Part shown: positions 52,335-61,736 of the stretch, piece after piece
Layout: each line of letters begins with the position of its first letter
How positions within the stretch are numbered: position 1 is the stretch's first letter
NCBI GenBank assembly: GCA_946540735.1
Contig: CAMNIN010000011.1
Span: 1 to 64,000 of the forward strand
Source: an uncultured Prevotellaceae bacterium
Lineage (GTDB): Bacteria > Bacteroidota > Bacteroidia > Bacteroidales > Bacteroidaceae
Length of the DNA: 64,000 nucleotides
Reading direction: 5' to 3'
The notes under the pieces: model-generated
Told to the model about the DNA's origin: nothing
Databases searched by the model: none
What the model saw: the letters and a program-made list of their open reading frames with translations, nothing else
Position numbers and translations under genes: made by a program

Positions 52335-52377
52335 TAAAAGGAGTCAAAAACTGACGAATCGCGAAGGAAAAGTCGCA

Positions 52378-52848
52378 TTATGGCTCATCAGCGACGGGCG
52401 AGGAGTTGTAATGCACCTTCAGTGCCCCCGCTTTCCGAAGCGCCATTTTCACGTCCGTCACGATGCCCATCGGCACATCCCTGTCGATCTTCATCGACAC
52501 CGTCATCATCTCCTGCTCGTCGGGCAGCAACTGCTCTCGGAAGGCAGCCACATGCTCGTCCACCTTGTCAAGAGCCACATAGCGGTCGTTGACCTGTATG
52601 ACAAACGTATCCCTGGCCACATCCCCAGAAGGAGCGACCGGTCTGCCGATAAACAGATAAAGCGTGCTGCTGTTTTTCTTCAGTTCCGAGAGTCCATAGC
52701 CTTCTGGAGTCTGGTATCTCACCTTCATGGGCACACTCCGCATCGTGGTGACGATCATGAAGAAAAACAGCACCGTGAAGATCAAGTCGGGCAACGACGA
52801 CGTGTTGAGTTCCGGGATTCTCCTTTCCCCCCTGTCCCTGCGTATCAT
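52378..52848 (-). CDS. ExbD/TolR-type biopolymer transport protein (second copy)
   Basis: A 156-residue inner-membrane protein with the ExbD pattern: a short basic start, PELNTSSLPDLIFTVLFFFM with the membrane Asp that conducts protons, then a periplasmic domain (DRYVALDKVDEHVAAFREQL). It works with ExbB as a proton-driven motor for TonB-like transport. It overlaps the other ExbD gene by 4 bp and is the last of the four-gene unit. Paired ExbD genes are usual in Bacteroidota. Confidence 0.88.
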   Translation of the reverse strand: MIRRDRGERRIPELNTSSLPDLIFTVLFFFMIVTTMRSVPMKVRYQTPEGYGLSELKKNSSTLYLFIGRPVAPSGDVARDTFVIQVNDRYVALDKVDEHVAAFREQLLPDEQEMMTVSMKIDRDVPMGIVTDVKMALRKAGALKVHYNSSPVADEP

Positions 52849-53435
52849 GGCAGTCCTCCTTCCTTGGCATAAAGTTCCGAGACCCGTTGCGGATAATATT
52901 CCCTGAGCGCAGCCCGCTGTTTCTCACTGCAAGCCACATACGAGCATCCGAAGCGTTTCTGAGCCAAATCCTCACGCAATTGCCGGTAAGCGTCTGCAAT
53001 CACGTTCTGCACCTTGAAATAAGTCTCATAGGAAGTCTGTCGGTCGGCAGCGAGTCGGATGACATGAGCATCGGTGACCATACATTTTCCGAGCAGTTCG
53101 ATTTGATGAGGATTTTTCTCAGGTAAGTCAGCGTCGTTGTCTGGATTATCGACGAAAGACATCACCTTCTCCTTCAGTTCTCCGATCAACATGGTATCAC
53201 CGTTCACCAGCATCTGGTTGTCGGCCGTGAGCGTCACCTCCAGCACATTGCGCTTGGTGATAACAGCAGGCTGTTCCGTCGCGGGAGCCTCAGGTGGCAG
53301 CAGGCGCGAGAGTCCCTTGTCGTCATCCATCGAAGTGACCACGAGAAACAAGATCAGCAGCGTGAACGAGATATCGGCAATGGAAGCCGTATTGATGCCA
53401 GGCACTTTGCGAGGCTTTCGTCTTCTGATTTTCAT
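52845..53435 (-). CDS. ExbD/TolR-type biopolymer transport protein (first copy)
   Basis: A 196-residue protein. The start MKIRRRKPRKVPGINTAS at 53435 is preferred over a frame running into the gene before. SIADISFTLLILFLVVTSMD is the membrane segment with the conserved Asp; the periplasmic part is longer than in the second copy. Its end overlaps the second ExbD gene by 4 bp, and it starts 1 base after the stop of the four-helix protein gene. Confidence 0.88.
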   Translation of the reverse strand: MKIRRRKPRKVPGINTASIADISFTLLILFLVVTSMDDDKGLSRLLPPEAPATEQPAVITKRNVLEVTLTADNQMLVNGDTMLIGELKEKVMSFVDNPDNDADLPEKNPHQIELLGKCMVTDAHVIRLAADRQTSYETYFKVQNVIADAYRQLREDLAQKRFGCSYVACSEKQRAALREYYPQRVSELYAKEGGLP

Positions 53436-53436
53436 C

Positions 53437-53937
53437 CTAACGTCGTTTGAAATGCGACCAGATGGTGGCAACGGCCACGAGCGTGGTGGCCAGCACCATG
53501 AGTATCAGAGCAGAGATGACAAACATGTCGGTGACCCTAAGCCATACCGGTTGACTATACTCCTGACCGTTGACACTCATCACCGATGTCGACCCGAGCA
53601 GGAAAGCCACCACCATGATCACGAGCGTCCCCAGGCTCACCGCCGTAGAGATCAGAGCCACGGGCACCCTGTTGACGGTTTTCTGCGTAGTCCCCCTTTT
53701 CCGTTTCGAGGAAACCACCGCCCATAAAGTCACGCCCACCGCCAGGGCCAGGATGGCGAACATGAAGACCAGCAATGCCGAGGTGAGTTCAGGTTCAATG
53801 AAATCAGGATCCTCAGCGTAAGGATGATGGTATCCGATGAGGAAAAAGAGCGCGAAGATCACCACCGTCAGTCCGAGAATGACATGGAGCACACGGTGTG
53901 AGGGGTCGTCTCTGCGCAGTTTTTGCAACCAACTCAT
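53437..53937 (-). CDS. Four-helix membrane protein of the ExbB-ExbD operon
   Basis: A 166-residue protein with four probable membrane segments (about residues 18-36, 52-76, 95-115 and 135-158; for example VILGLTVVIFALFFLIGYHH). It has no clear family. It stands between the ExbB and ExbD genes and overlaps ExbB by 4 bp, a position in which Bacteroidota commonly have such a gene. A part in assembling the motor is likely but not shown. Confidence 0.75.
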   Translation of the reverse strand: MSWLQKLRRDDPSHRVLHVILGLTVVIFALFFLIGYHHPYAEDPDFIEPELTSALLVFMFAILALAVGVTLWAVVSSKRKRGTTQKTVNRVPVALISTAVSLGTLVIMVVAFLLGSTSVMSVNGQEYSQPVWLRVTDMFVISALILMVLATTLVAVATIWSHFKRR

Positions 53938-54779
53938 TTTCCAGTCTTTTTATAGTTCACGATGGTGTCGATCAGCGAGATCGCCCCGTCCTCCATCTGT
54001 GTGGTGAGGAGTTCGATCTTATTGAGGATATAATTGTAGAACACCTGAAGGATCAGGGCCACGATAATACCGAAGATGGTCGTGATCAAGGCCACTTTCA
54101 TGCCCGAAGCCACGATGGTGGGACTGATGTCGCCCGCCTGTTGTATCTGGTCAAAAGCCATCACCATGCCCACCACGGTGCCCAGGAAGCCGAGCGAGGG
54201 CGCGATGGCGATGAAGAGGGTGATCCAGGAGCATCCTTTCTCGAGATTGGCCAGTTGCACCTGTCCATAAGCCGTGACCGACCGCTCTATGGCGTCCACA
54301 TCCTCATGGATGCGCATCAGACCCTGATAGCAAATCGAAGCGACCGGCCCTCTCGTCTCTCTTGCGATACCCTTGGCCCCATCGATGTCGCCCGCCATCA
54401 CTTTCGCATCGATGTCCTCCAGCAATTTCTTGGAGTTCACCTCTGCCAGCGTCAGGTAAATGATCCGCTCGATACAGAAGGCCAATCCGAGGATGAGAGC
54501 CAGCGCCACCAGCGACATGAAGCCGACATTACCCTCGATGAATTTCCGTTTCAGTGCTTTGTAGAATCCCTCGTTCGGTGCCTCTTCTGTCTGTTGCTCA
54601 AACTCCGCCATGTCGGCGGCCAGTATGGAGTCCATGTCATCGGCGGGAGTGTTTTCCGCCACCTCATCCTCCATCGCATCAGGAAGGGAGTCCTCAGGCA
54701 CCTGTGCCAGAGCCGTGAAAGTCATCAGGACGGCCCCCACAAAAACCAAGAGGAGTCTCAAGCTCAATCTTCTCAACAT
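53934..54779 (-). CDS. exbB: ExbB/TolQ/MotA-type proton channel protein
   Basis: A 281-residue protein. The start MLRRLSLRLLLVFVGAVLMT at 54779 follows the -7 box at 54805-54813 and gives a signal-like segment ending near ALAQ. A periplasmic acidic stretch (about 30-80) precedes the MotA/TolQ core: VALILGLAFCIERIIY, FIAIAPSLGFLGTVVGMVMA and the last helix with TTIFGIIVALILQVFYNYIL. It forms the channel of the proton-driven motor with the two ExbD proteins. It is the first gene of the unit. Confidence 0.92.
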   Translation of the reverse strand: MLRRLSLRLLLVFVGAVLMTFTALAQVPEDSLPDAMEDEVAENTPADDMDSILAADMAEFEQQTEEAPNEGFYKALKRKFIEGNVGFMSLVALALILGLAFCIERIIYLTLAEVNSKKLLEDIDAKVMAGDIDGAKGIARETRGPVASICYQGLMRIHEDVDAIERSVTAYGQVQLANLEKGCSWITLFIAIAPSLGFLGTVVGMVMAFDQIQQAGDISPTIVASGMKVALITTIFGIIVALILQVFYNYILNKIELLTTQMEDGAISLIDTIVNYKKTGK

Positions 54780-54804
54780 ATTCTTATTTTTTGCTTTATT
54801 GGAT

Positions 54805-54813
54805 GCAAAGTTA
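54805..54813 (-). promoter_or_regulatory. -7 box of the ExbB operon
   Basis: The minus strand reads TAACTTTGC, an exact TAnnTTTGC, 25 bp before the start at 54779. It excludes the much longer reading frame. A TTG at 54828-54830 is 14 bp upstream, shorter than usual. Confidence 0.6.
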
Positions 54814-54929
54814 GTGCAAAAATCATGCAAACCACCCATAATATGGAATAAACTTTCAAAATCAGACATTATTTCTTGGCATGAGAAGTTTTTTTGCAAG
54901 AAAATGGATGCAGATTGAAGAATAATATC

Positions 54930-54938
54930 TATTTTTGC
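54930..54938 (+). promoter_or_regulatory. -7 box of the FAD/Fe-S oxidoreductase gene
   Basis: TATTTTTGC, 35 bp before ATG 54974. No well-spaced -33 element is seen. Confidence 0.55.
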
Positions 54939-54973
54939 AACAAACTTATATAATCTAAACACAAATCATTACT

Positions 54974-57900
54974 ATGACAACATCCGCCAAACCGAAGCCT
55001 CAAGTGGATTCACGGTTGTATGAGCAATTTCTTGCCGAAATCAAGCAGTTTATCCCAGGCGACCGCATCTACACAGATGAACTCCGCACCCTTGGATGGG
55101 GAACAGATGCCAGTTTCTATCGTCAGATACCCAAAGTCGTCGTCCGCAGCGACGGCGAAGAGGAAGTATCCAAGATCATCAGGGCCTGCAACAAATTCAA
55201 GTTACCCTTCACCTTCCGTGCTGCCGGCACCTCCCTATCCGGTCAGAGCATCAGCGACTCCATTTTGATTGTGGCCGGCAAGCACTGGGAGCGATACGAG
55301 ATCGGCCCCGGTCAGGACACCATCCGTCTGCAGCCAGGCATTGTGGGGGCACGTGTGAACGAGATTCTCAAGCCCTTCGGTCGCGTCTTTCCCCCCGACC
55401 CCGCCTCTATCGGCAGTGCGATGGTAGGCGGCATCGTCTGCAACAATGCCTCTGGCATGAACTGCGGCGTGCATGCCAACAGCGACCGCATGATGGTCAG
55501 TGCCCGCCTGATCCTGACCGACGGCACCATCGTCGACACAGGCGACGAGCAGAGCAAGTCCGCTTTCCGCAAGAGTCATCCCGACTTCATCAAAAGGATA
55601 GAGGATCTGCGTGACAAAGTGAGAGCCGACAAGGAACTGTCCGACCGCATCCGCCTGAAATACAGCATCAAGAACGTGACCGGCCTGAATCTCCGTCCGC
55701 TCATCGCCTATGACGACCCCTTCGAGATCATGGCCCACTCGATGGTAGGTTCGGAAGGCACGCTCGCCTTCCTCTCTGAAGTGACGATGAAGACCCTCCA
55801 CGACTACAAGTTCAAGGCCTCCGCCATGGTCTATTTCCTGACGATGAAAGAGAGCTGTGAAGCCGTGGTGGCGATGAAGAAGCTGAAGTCAGGCGAGGAA
55901 GACCTGAGGATGAGTGCCGAGAACCTGGTAGTGAAGAGCGCCGAGATGCTCGACTACATGTCGCTCAACTCCGTCGACGACCCCGTCTACCTGCAATACA
56001 AGAAAGACGTCGACGCCGGCAAGATCGAGGGAGTGAAGCCCGGCGACTACCATAACCTGACCGCCATTCTGACCGAGACCAAGGGTGTCACCCACGATCA
56101 GCTGCTCGACAAGATCAAGCAGATCAAGGAATGCCTCGGGCAGTTCCGTCTCTACATCCCCGCTGAGTTCACCGAGGACCCGGCCATTTACGGCAAATAC
56201 TGGGCCATCCGCTCCGGCATTTTCCCCTCTGTAGGCGGCACCCGTCCTGTGGGCACCTCCTGTCTGATCGAGGATGTCGCTTTCCACATCGAGGACCTTC
56301 CCGAAGCCACGGTGAAACTCCAGAAGCTCATCGCCGACCACGGATATTCCGACGCCTGCATCTACGGTCATGCGTTCGAAGGCAACTACCACTTCATCCT
56401 CAACCAAAGTTTCAAGAGCGAGAGCGAGGTGAAGCGTTACGAGGAGATGATGCGCGACGTGGCCCGTCTTGTCGTCGAGGAATACGACGGTTCGCTGAAA
56501 GCCGAGCATGGCACGGGTCGCAACATGGCTCCCTTCGTGAAGTATGAGTGGCGCGACAAGGCCTATGAAGCCATGAAAGAGCTGAAATCCATTTTCGACC
56601 CCAACGGTCTGCTCAACCAGGGAGTGATCTTCAACGACGACCCCGAATGTTTCATCAAGTGCCTGAAGCCCCTGCCCGTGCTCGACTACGACTTCGACAA
56701 GGTACCCGACGGCGGTGTCTATCTGAAACTGGAAGGCGGCAAGGTGTCGACCGCCAAGGAGACCATCGCCGCCGTGAAGCGCGCCAACAAGTGCATCGAG
56801 TGCGGTTTCTGCGAAGTCAACTGCATGTCGTGTGGTCTCACCCTGTCGTCGCGCATGCGTATCGCCGTGCAGCGTGAGATCCGCGAGTTGGAGAACACAG
56901 GAGCCAACCCCGAGCGTGTGGCCACCCTCAAGAAACAATACAAATACTATGGCGACCAGACCTGCGCCACCGACGGTCTTTGCTCCACGTCCTGTCCGAT
57001 GAAGATCAACACCGGTGAGCTCACCCACCTGATCCGCCAGATGGACATGCTCAACAACAAGATGGGCTACAAGCTCGGAGAGTTTGCCGCCAACCACATG
57101 AGCGGCATCAAGTCGGGTTTGCGCGTGGTGCTCGACGTCGCCCATCTGGGTCATATCACCCTGGGGCCCACGCTGATGACCAGTGTCTGCCGCGGCATGA
57201 ACAAGATGGGCCTTCCGCTCTGGACCACCGCCATGCCCAAGAAGAAGAAGCAGCCCAAGCCCGGCTCACACGTAGGCAAAGCCGAGAAAGAAGACCTCAA
57301 GGTGGTCTATTTCCCGAGTTGCATCAACCAGACGATGGGGTTGGCCAAAGAAGCCCCGGTGGAGCATCCCCTTGTCGATGAGGTGTGCCACCTGCTCAAC
57401 AAAGCCGGATATGAAGTGATCTTCCCCGAAGGTATGGACAAGATGTGCTGCGGCCAGATCTGGGAGAGCAAGGGCATGCTCGACATCGCCGACCGCAAGA
57501 GCGGTGAACTGGAGGATGCCCTGTGGAACGCCAGTGAGCAAGGCCGCTATCCCGTGCTCTGTGCGCAGAGTCCCTGTCTGCACCGCATGAAGAAAGTGAT
57601 GAAGAAGATGAAGCTCTACGAGCCTGCGGAATTCATCATGACCTTCCTCAAGGACCGTCTCGACTTCCATCCCATCGACCGCCATATCGCACTGCACCTC
57701 ACCTGTTCCACCCGTGAGATGGGTGTGGCCGACGATCTCATCGCCCTGGCCAAGCTCTGCTCCAACAACGTCTACCTGCCCGAGGGCGTAGGCTGTTGCG
57801 GATTCGCCGGCGACCGCGGCTTCACCTATCCCGAGATGAACAAATACGCCCTCAGGAAACTGCGCCCGCAGATCGAGGAGCACCACATCGAGGTAGGCTA

Positions 57901-58006
57901 TTCCAACAGCCGCACCTGTGAGATCGGTTTGCAGAGCAACACAGGCATCCCCTACATGAGCATCGTCTATCTCGTGAATGAGTGCACGACAAGGAAGCAG
58001 GAGTAG
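54974..58006 (+). CDS. FAD-linked oxidase with Fe-S and CCG domains (YdiJ/GlcD-like)
   Basis: A 1,010-residue fused oxidoreductase. The N-terminal FAD_binding_4 domain (about 50-260: VSKIIRACNKFKLPFTFRAA, GTSLSGQSIS, GGIVCNNASGMNCG) is followed by the FAD-oxidase C domain, two Fe-S motifs (CIECGFCEVNCMSC near 606 and CATDGLCSTSCPM near 662), and CCG domains (CGQIWESKGM; GCCGFAGDRGF). The family oxidises 2-hydroxyacids such as D-lactate or D-2-hydroxyglutarate and feeds electrons to the quinone pool; length matches YdiJ of E. coli. The substrate cannot be told from sequence. Confidence 0.93.
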   Translation: MTTSAKPKPQVDSRLYEQFLAEIKQFIPGDRIYTDELRTLGWGTDASFYRQIPKVVVRSDGEEEVSKIIRACNKFKLPFTFRAAGTSLSGQSISDSILIVAGKHWERYEIGPGQDTIRLQPGIVGARVNEILKPFGRVFPPDPASIGSAMVGGIVCNNASGMNCGVHANSDRMMVSARLILTDGTIVDTGDEQSKSAFRKSHPDFIKRIEDLRDKVRADKELSDRIRLKYSIKNVTGLNLRPLIAYDDPFEIMAHSMVGSEGTLAFLSEVTMKTLHDYKFKASAMVYFLTMKESCEAVVAMKKLKSGEEDLRMSAENLVVKSAEMLDYMSLNSVDDPVYLQYKKDVDAGKIEGVKPGDYHNLTAILTETKGVTHDQLLDKIKQIKECLGQFRLYIPAEFTEDPAIYGKYWAIRSGIFPSVGGTRPVGTSCLIEDVAFHIEDLPEATVKLQKLIADHGYSDACIYGHAFEGNYHFILNQSFKSESEVKRYEEMMRDVARLVVEEYDGSLKAEHGTGRNMAPFVKYEWRDKAYEAMKELKSIFDPNGLLNQGVIFNDDPECFIKCLKPLPVLDYDFDKVPDGGVYLKLEGGKVSTAKETIAAVKRANKCIECGFCEVNCMSCGLTLSSRMRIAVQREIRELENTGANPERVATLKKQYKYYGDQTCATDGLCSTSCPMKINTGELTHLIRQMDMLNNKMGYKLGEFAANHMSGIKSGLRVVLDVAHLGHITLGPTLMTSVCRGMNKMGLPLWTTAMPKKKKQPKPGSHVGKAEKEDLKVVYFPSCINQTMGLAKEAPVEHPLVDEVCHLLNKAGYEVIFPEGMDKMCCGQIWESKGMLDIADRKSGELEDALWNASEQGRYPVLCAQSPCLHRMKKVMKKMKLYEPAEFIMTFLKDRLDFHPIDRHIALHLTCSTREMGVADDLIALAKLCSNNVYLPEGVGCCGFAGDRGFTYPEMNKYALRKLRPQIEEHHIEVGYSNSRTCEIGLQSNTGIPYMSIVYLVNECTTRKQE

Positions 58007-58158
58007 TCTTGTCAAAGAAGCGGGAGCCTTCCTGTGCAAGCCCACCCAGAGAGGTATGTATATCCATAAAGGCAAGAAAATCATCATCAAATAGCGGACC
58101 ATCCGCAAGCCAGGCGACAATCCCCGCTGGGCAGGAACAGGTGTGCTCCGTCTCCCAA

Positions 58159-58196
58159 GCAAAAGACTCACGCAAACGATTTCGTGAGTCTTTTGC
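58159..58196 (+). terminator. Strong intrinsic terminator
   Basis: GCAAAAGACTCACG (58159-58172) pairs perfectly with CGTGAGTCTTTTGC (58183-58196) around a 10-base loop, followed by ATTTTTAT. It ends the FAD/Fe-S gene's transcript. The 272-bp gap 58007-58278 holds only this and the next promoter. Confidence 0.9.
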
Positions 58197-58216
58197 ATTT
58201 TTATGACAATAATATG

Positions 58217-58246
58217 TTGAAAACAAGTCAAATTCGGTAATTTTGC
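58217..58246 (+). promoter_or_regulatory. Promoter of the dockerin-tailed protein and pectate lyase genes
   Basis: TTG (58217-58219), 18 bp, TAATTTTGC (58238-58246). It excludes the longer reading frame at 58243 and sets the start at 58279. Confidence 0.65.
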
Positions 58247-58278
58247 AAAGGAAAAACTTAGCATCAAACAACGACCCC

Positions 58279-59202
58279 ATGAGAAAATCCTTCATCCTCA
58301 TCCCCATGTTGTGCCTGATGGTGACATCGGTCCTGGCCGACTCCAGGGAGGTCATCACCATAAGCGGACAGACCGTTGAGAAGGAAGCCACCCGCATCAC
58401 CTTCTCGGGCGACAATGTCACCCTCAGATTCACCGACGGCAACAGCGACAGCTACGACATGAGCCAGGTGAGCATCGCATTCCTGCACACCGCCATGTTC
58501 AACGGCGACGACGAGCATTTCGACAACGTCGAGGTCATCAAAGCCTTCGGGGGCAAGACCGTCGGAGTGAATGTGCGCCTCACGCTGAAAGCCAAGCAGT
58601 GGACTGGCATCTGCCTGCCATTCGACCTGTCGGAAGAAGACCTCGCCCACGCCTTCGGCCAGGGGGCGAAACTCGCCGTCATGGAAAGTGCCACAGCGAC
58701 GAACATCAACTTCGTGACTACAACCGAACTGAAAGCCGGAATGCCCTACCTCATCTCGGTGCCAGCCGACATGAGTGCCTTCAGTCTCGACAAAGCCGCC
58801 ATTGGCACGATGGCCACCGGGCACAAAGTCGTAGCATCCTATTTCAGCCATACCGGAACCATCAACAGCGTGGCAGCAACCGGCACGGCCTACACCATCA
58901 CCAACGGTGAAGTGAAGAAAGTCAGCGGCACCGTTCCCCCACTCCACACTTACCTCACCGCGACGGAGAGCGACAGCGACCTGAAGACCTTCACCATCGA
59001 CGGTGAGCCGACCGCCGGAATCATCGGCGACGCCAATGGTGATGGACGAGTGAACGTCACGGACGTGATGGCCCTCGTCAATTACATCCTGGACAACCAT
59101 CCGTCGCCATTCATCTACGACAACGCCAACGTGGTCGTAGACGAAAAAATCAATGTGAGTGACATCATGGCCATCGTCAACATCATTCTAAGCAACAATT
59201 AG
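58279..59202 (+). CDS. Secreted protein with C-terminal dockerin-like repeats
   Basis: A 307-residue exoprotein. Signal peptide MRKSFILIPMLCLMVTSVLA. The middle (about 95-240) is a beta-rich module also seen near the ends of the BspA-like and GH30 proteins (WTGICLPFDLSEEDLAHAFG; MPYLISVPADM). The last 60 residues are two dockerin-type calcium loops: GDANGDGRVNVTDVMALVNY and VVDEKINVSDIMAIVNIIL. No catalytic domain is present. It lies 22 bp before the PL1 gene on the same transcript, so a role in substrate binding or in handling the lyase is possible. Its function is otherwise unknown. Confidence 0.82.
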   Translation: MRKSFILIPMLCLMVTSVLADSREVITISGQTVEKEATRITFSGDNVTLRFTDGNSDSYDMSQVSIAFLHTAMFNGDDEHFDNVEVIKAFGGKTVGVNVRLTLKAKQWTGICLPFDLSEEDLAHAFGQGAKLAVMESATATNINFVTTTELKAGMPYLISVPADMSAFSLDKAAIGTMATGHKVVASYFSHTGTINSVAATGTAYTITNGEVKKVSGTVPPLHTYLTATESDSDLKTFTIDGEPTAGIIGDANGDGRVNVTDVMALVNYILDNHPSPFIYDNANVVVDEKINVSDIMAIVNIILSNN

Positions 59203-59224
59203 GTCACCCGAAAACCACAGCAAC

Positions 59225-61642
59225 ATGAAAAAGCAACTATACCGCACCGTCCTGTTACTTCTCATGGCATTCGCCGGCATCACGCCATCCCACGCCGCGG
59301 CATGGGACTTCACCACGATCATCGACGACACCGACATCGCCAACCTGGATGCCGATCCCACCAACTGGACAAAAGACGGCAAGCGCTGGAAATTCAAGCC
59401 CGCCCTCACCCGTGGCGCGCTGACGGCCAACGGCCAGGAGCTGCATGTCACCAAGGGACTGCTCTTCACCTGCACCGCCTCAGGCGACAGCTATCGTGTA
59501 GGAACCGAGAAACGCCTCTGGGTATCAAGCAGCAAGTCGCTGATCATCATCCCCGACCTGAAGAAAGGGCAAACCGTGACCATCAAGTTCAAGTCATCCA
59601 GCAGTTCGACAGAGCGCACCATCACCCCCAGCAACCTCGACAATATCTCCGGTTTCGAGCTCACCACGGCCGACCAGACCGGCACGGGCATGGTGAGCGC
59701 TGACGGCGACGTGGTGCTGACCCCCACCGGTGCCCTTTATATCTACGGCATCGAGGTGAGCGAGAGCGAGACGGGCAGCACCGTCGTTGTGCCAGCCGAG
59801 GATGTCGCCACCCAGCAGGATGTCGTCACCCATGCCGTCGACCGCGACACGAAAGTCAACCAGATGCATGTCGTCACCCTCGACGGCAGCATCCGCTACT
59901 ACAATACCGCCGACCTCGACCATGTCGACCTGGACCAGGAGCATTCGACCGTCACCGTCACCCCCAAGACAGGCAGCGATGACGTATACCGCAGTTCGGT
60001 GCGTGATATCGCCTTCTCAAAAGCCGCTCCCCAAGGCGAAGACGCCCAGATCCACAACCAGGGTGTGGTGATCACCGAGTCGAAAGGCTGGTTGGAGTCA
60101 GCCTACGTGAAATGGGAACCCTACAACGGAGCCACCTCTTACGCTGTCTACGTGAAAGGCGGATCATACGCCAGCTACACCCGCATCGACGAGATGCTCG
60201 TGCGTGATTACGGCAGCTACGGCCGCGCCGACATCGTGGGACTGAAAGCCGCAACGGACTATGTGCTCAAGGTCGTGCCCATCATCGGCGGCCAGGAAGA
60301 CGAGAGCAAGGCAAGCACTGCCTCGGCCATCAAGGTGCGCAACTACATCCGTGAGGGATTCGCCCACAAGGGATTCAGCGGCGTAGGAGCCTACAACGAC
60401 GACGGCACGCTGAAGAGCGGTGCCCAAGTGCTCTACGTGACCAAGAACACAGCCAAGACCGTCACCTTCGACATGATCACGTCGAGCAATGGGAGAACCA
60501 CCCGGCTGACCGGTCTGCAAGCCATTCTCGAAGCCTATGAGAAAGGCTACCACAGCAAGCCGCTTGCCATCCGCCTGATCGGCAAGTTGACCGACAGCGA
60601 CCTTGATGCGATGGGCAGTTCGGGAGAAGGCCTTCAGGTGAAAGGCAAAGCAGGCAAAGCGATGAACCTCACCATCGAAGGCATCGGCGAGGATGCCACC
60701 ATCCACGGCTTCGGTTTCCTTGTACGCAACGTCAAGAGCGTGGAGATGCGCAACCTGGGCATCATGAAATTCAAGGATGACGGCATCTCCATCGACACCA
60801 AGAACGAGAATGTATGGATTCACCACATCGACATGTTCTATGGCAAGCCCGGCTCGGACGCCGACCAGGTGAAGGGTGATGGTTCGATCGACATCAAGAG
60901 CGACTCGAAATACATCACCGTCGACCACTGCCACTTCTGGGACAGCGGCAAGTCATCACTCTGCGGTATGAAGAGCGAGAGCGGTCCCAACTACATCACC
61001 TACCACCACAACTGGTTCGACCACTCCGACTCCCGTCATCCCCGCATCCGTACGATGACCGTGCACGTGTGGAACAACTACTACGACGGCGTGGCGAAAT
61101 ACGGTCCTGGAGCCACTTACGGAGCCAGTGCCTTCGTGGAGTCCAACTATTTCCGCAACACACCGAAGCCCATCCTCATCTCGATGCAGGGCAGCGACAT
61201 CATCAGCGGCAAAGGCACTTTCAGCGGTGAGAATGGCGGCATCATCAAGAGCTACGGCAACGTGTTCGCCGAGAAAGGCAGCAACTTCCACTACGTGACC
61301 TACCAACAGGATCCCGTGGAGTTTGACGCCTGGGAAGCGGCACAGCGCGACGACCAAGTGCCCTCGACGGTGAAAGCCAAACAAGGAGGCACGACCTATA
61401 ACAATTTCGACACCGACCCCAGTCTGATGTACAATTACCAGGCAGAGCCCGCCACCCAGGTGCCCGCCACCGTAGAGGGATGGTATGGCGCAGGCCGGCT
61501 CAACCACGGCGATTTCAAGTGGACGTTCAACAACAGCACCGACGACAAGGACGATGGCGTGAACAGCGACCTTGACACAGCCGTCACCAACTACAAGCCC
61601 TCCGTCAAAGCCATCTTCGGCGGTGAGAGCCTCAGCGAGTAA
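59225..61642 (+). CDS. Secreted pectate lyase, family PL1, multidomain
   Basis: An 805-residue enzyme. Signal peptide MKKQLYRTVLLLLMAFAGIT ending near SHAA. A carbohydrate-binding-like domain (about 25-185), an FN3-like domain (about 285-375: WEPYNGATSYAVYVKGGSYA), then the PL1 beta-helix (about 380-800): DGSIDIKSDSKYITVDHCHF with Ca-binding Asp residues, HHNWFDHSDSRHPRIRTMTV with the catalytic Arg region, and VWNNYYDGVAKYGPGATYGA. It cleaves polygalacturonate by elimination. It shares a promoter with the dockerin-tailed gene. No sorting tail or dockerin of its own is seen. Confidence 0.92.
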   Translation: MKKQLYRTVLLLLMAFAGITPSHAAAWDFTTIIDDTDIANLDADPTNWTKDGKRWKFKPALTRGALTANGQELHVTKGLLFTCTASGDSYRVGTEKRLWVSSSKSLIIIPDLKKGQTVTIKFKSSSSSTERTITPSNLDNISGFELTTADQTGTGMVSADGDVVLTPTGALYIYGIEVSESETGSTVVVPAEDVATQQDVVTHAVDRDTKVNQMHVVTLDGSIRYYNTADLDHVDLDQEHSTVTVTPKTGSDDVYRSSVRDIAFSKAAPQGEDAQIHNQGVVITESKGWLESAYVKWEPYNGATSYAVYVKGGSYASYTRIDEMLVRDYGSYGRADIVGLKAATDYVLKVVPIIGGQEDESKASTASAIKVRNYIREGFAHKGFSGVGAYNDDGTLKSGAQVLYVTKNTAKTVTFDMITSSNGRTTRLTGLQAILEAYEKGYHSKPLAIRLIGKLTDSDLDAMGSSGEGLQVKGKAGKAMNLTIEGIGEDATIHGFGFLVRNVKSVEMRNLGIMKFKDDGISIDTKNENVWIHHIDMFYGKPGSDADQVKGDGSIDIKSDSKYITVDHCHFWDSGKSSLCGMKSESGPNYITYHHNWFDHSDSRHPRIRTMTVHVWNNYYDGVAKYGPGATYGASAFVESNYFRNTPKPILISMQGSDIISGKGTFSGENGGIIKSYGNVFAEKGSNFHYVTYQQDPVEFDAWEAAQRDDQVPSTVKAKQGGTTYNNFDTDPSLMYNYQAEPATQVPATVEGWYGAGRLNHGDFKWTFNNSTDDKDDGVNSDLDTAVTNYKPSVKAIFGGESLSE

Positions 61643-61664
61643 GGCACGTCTTCATCGTCTAAAA

Positions 61665-61702
61665 AGAAAAATCCCGCAGAACGTTGTCTGCGGGATTTTT
61701 CT
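61665..61702. terminator. Bidirectional terminator between pectate lyase and glycosyltransferase genes
   Basis: AGAAAAATCCCGCAGA (61665-61680) and TCTGCGGGATTTTTCT (61687-61702) form a perfect 16-bp stem with a 6-base loop. T runs exist on both strands, fitting the two convergent genes. Confidence 0.9.
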
Positions 61703-61736
61703 TTTGGGCGATAACAGCGGAATCTCCCATGTATGC

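Noticed and set aside
54780..54962. Longer start of the ExbB gene at 54962
   Set aside because: It would extend through the -7 box at 54805-54813 and lacks the signal-like N-terminus found at 54779.
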